From the NCBI GenBank assembly GCA_023443025.1, contig JAEZWM010000022.1, positions 1 through 5,694 on the forward strand: a stretch of DNA of 5,694 bases. Reading direction: 5' to 3'. The notes beneath the pieces are model-generated. The model worked only from the letters and a program-made list of their open reading frames with translations, made no database searches and was not told where the DNA came from. Within the stretch, counting starts at the first letter, position 1; each line of letters begins with the position of its first letter. Origin of the DNA: Bacillota bacterium. GTDB taxonomy: Bacteria; Bacillota; Clostridia; Tissierellales; Peptoniphilaceae. This document shows positions 5,331 to 5,694 of this stretch, one piece after another. The translations under genes and the position numbers were made by a program.

Positions 5331-5694
5331 ATGTGTGGAAGATATTCGTTAGATGCAGATATATTTGCAATATTAAATCATTATAAATTGGATAACCAAG
5401 AGTTAGAGTATGGCGGAAGAGATGAAATATTTCCGACAAATAAAAGTCCTATCATCGATATGGATAGGCAGTTGACTTTTATGGATTGGGGTTTTTCTAC
5501 CAGCTTTTCTAAAAGACCGCTTATAAATGCAAGAGGAGAGACGGTGAGTGAAAAGGTAACATTTAAGAAGCCATTCCAATTTGCAAGATGCCTAATACCC
5601 GCTACTTCTTTTTATGAATGGGAAACAATAGACGGGAAGAAAGTAAGAAATAGGATTAAGCCTAGTGGACTTGAGATATTTTCGATGGCAGGGA
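5331..5694 (+). CDS. SRAP-family protein (YedK/HMCES-like abasic-site-binding), 5' part
   Basis: The window ends after 121 codons of this gene; family members are usually about 200-240 aa. The N-terminus MCGRYSL is diagnostic: after removal of Met1, Cys2 becomes the nucleophile that forms a thiazolidine cross-link with abasic sites in single-stranded DNA. Further family motifs are WG at 53-54, INARGET (65-71) with Asn66, RCLIP (86-90), and FYEW (94-97) with Glu96. These correspond to Asn75 and Glu105 of E. coli YedK. The active-site His (YedK His160) lies beyond the window. Ser93 replaces the glycine usually seen before FYEW. The chemistry fixes the start at the ATG at 5331, although no Shine-Dalgarno lies at normal distance. 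A LexA-regulated Y-family polymerase is encoded nearby, which fits a DNA-damage role, but no LexA box is visible before this gene itself. Confidence 0.93.
   Translation, partial: MCGRYSLDADIFAILNHYKLDNQELEYGGRDEIFPTNKSPIIDMDRQLTFMDWGFSTSFSKRPLINARGETVSEKVTFKKPFQFARCLIPATSFYEWETIDGKKVRNRIKPSGLEIFSMAG

Overview
The window looks like chromosomal DNA from a low-GC Bacillota, most likely a Clostridia-type anaerobe. The reasons are AT-rich coding sequence with heavy AGA/AGG arginine use, strong AGGAGG-type ribosome binding sites, a TTG start, TGA used as a stop, Gram-positive-style promoters, and a LexA box of the Bacillus/Clostridium (DinR) type. No species can be named from this sequence alone.

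Layout. (1) Bases 1-1204, plus strand: the 3' end of an AI-2E-family membrane transporter/permease gene, then 2 bp later a 10-TM EamA/DMT-family transporter with a TTG start. The pair is probably one operon and ends at a rho-independent terminator (1204-1229). (2) Bases 1233-3103, minus strand: an 88-aa conserved-looking protein of unknown function lies downstream of a 412-aa Y-family DNA polymerase (DinB/Pol IV-like). They are separated by a 365-bp stretch with no convincing gene but several inverted repeats. The polymerase has a well-formed SOS promoter: -35 and -10 hexamers 17 bp apart, with a LexA box in the spacer. (3) Bases 3248-5324, plus strand: a full-length transketolase with its own divergent promoter and a terminator just after the stop. 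(4) Bases 5331-5694, plus strand: the 5' part of an SRAP-family protein (YedK/HMCES-like), which protects abasic sites in single-stranded DNA. It is cut by the window end.

How the genes relate. The polymerase and the SRAP protein both deal with DNA damage: translesion synthesis, and cross-linking to abasic sites in ssDNA. They flank a housekeeping carbon-metabolism gene. The small 88-aa gene may be functionally tied to the polymerase through position, but this is inference. The two transporters at the left form an independent unit that converges on the polymerase cluster at a terminator able to work in both directions.

The gene content is mostly ordinary. The points most worth a second look are the 5279-5331 junction (a perfect Shine-Dalgarno serving a 4-codon mini-ORF inside a terminator, and an SRAP start with no Shine-Dalgarno of its own), the LexA-controlled promoter that corrects the polymerase start, the unknown 88-aa protein, and the structured 365-bp non-coding stretch.
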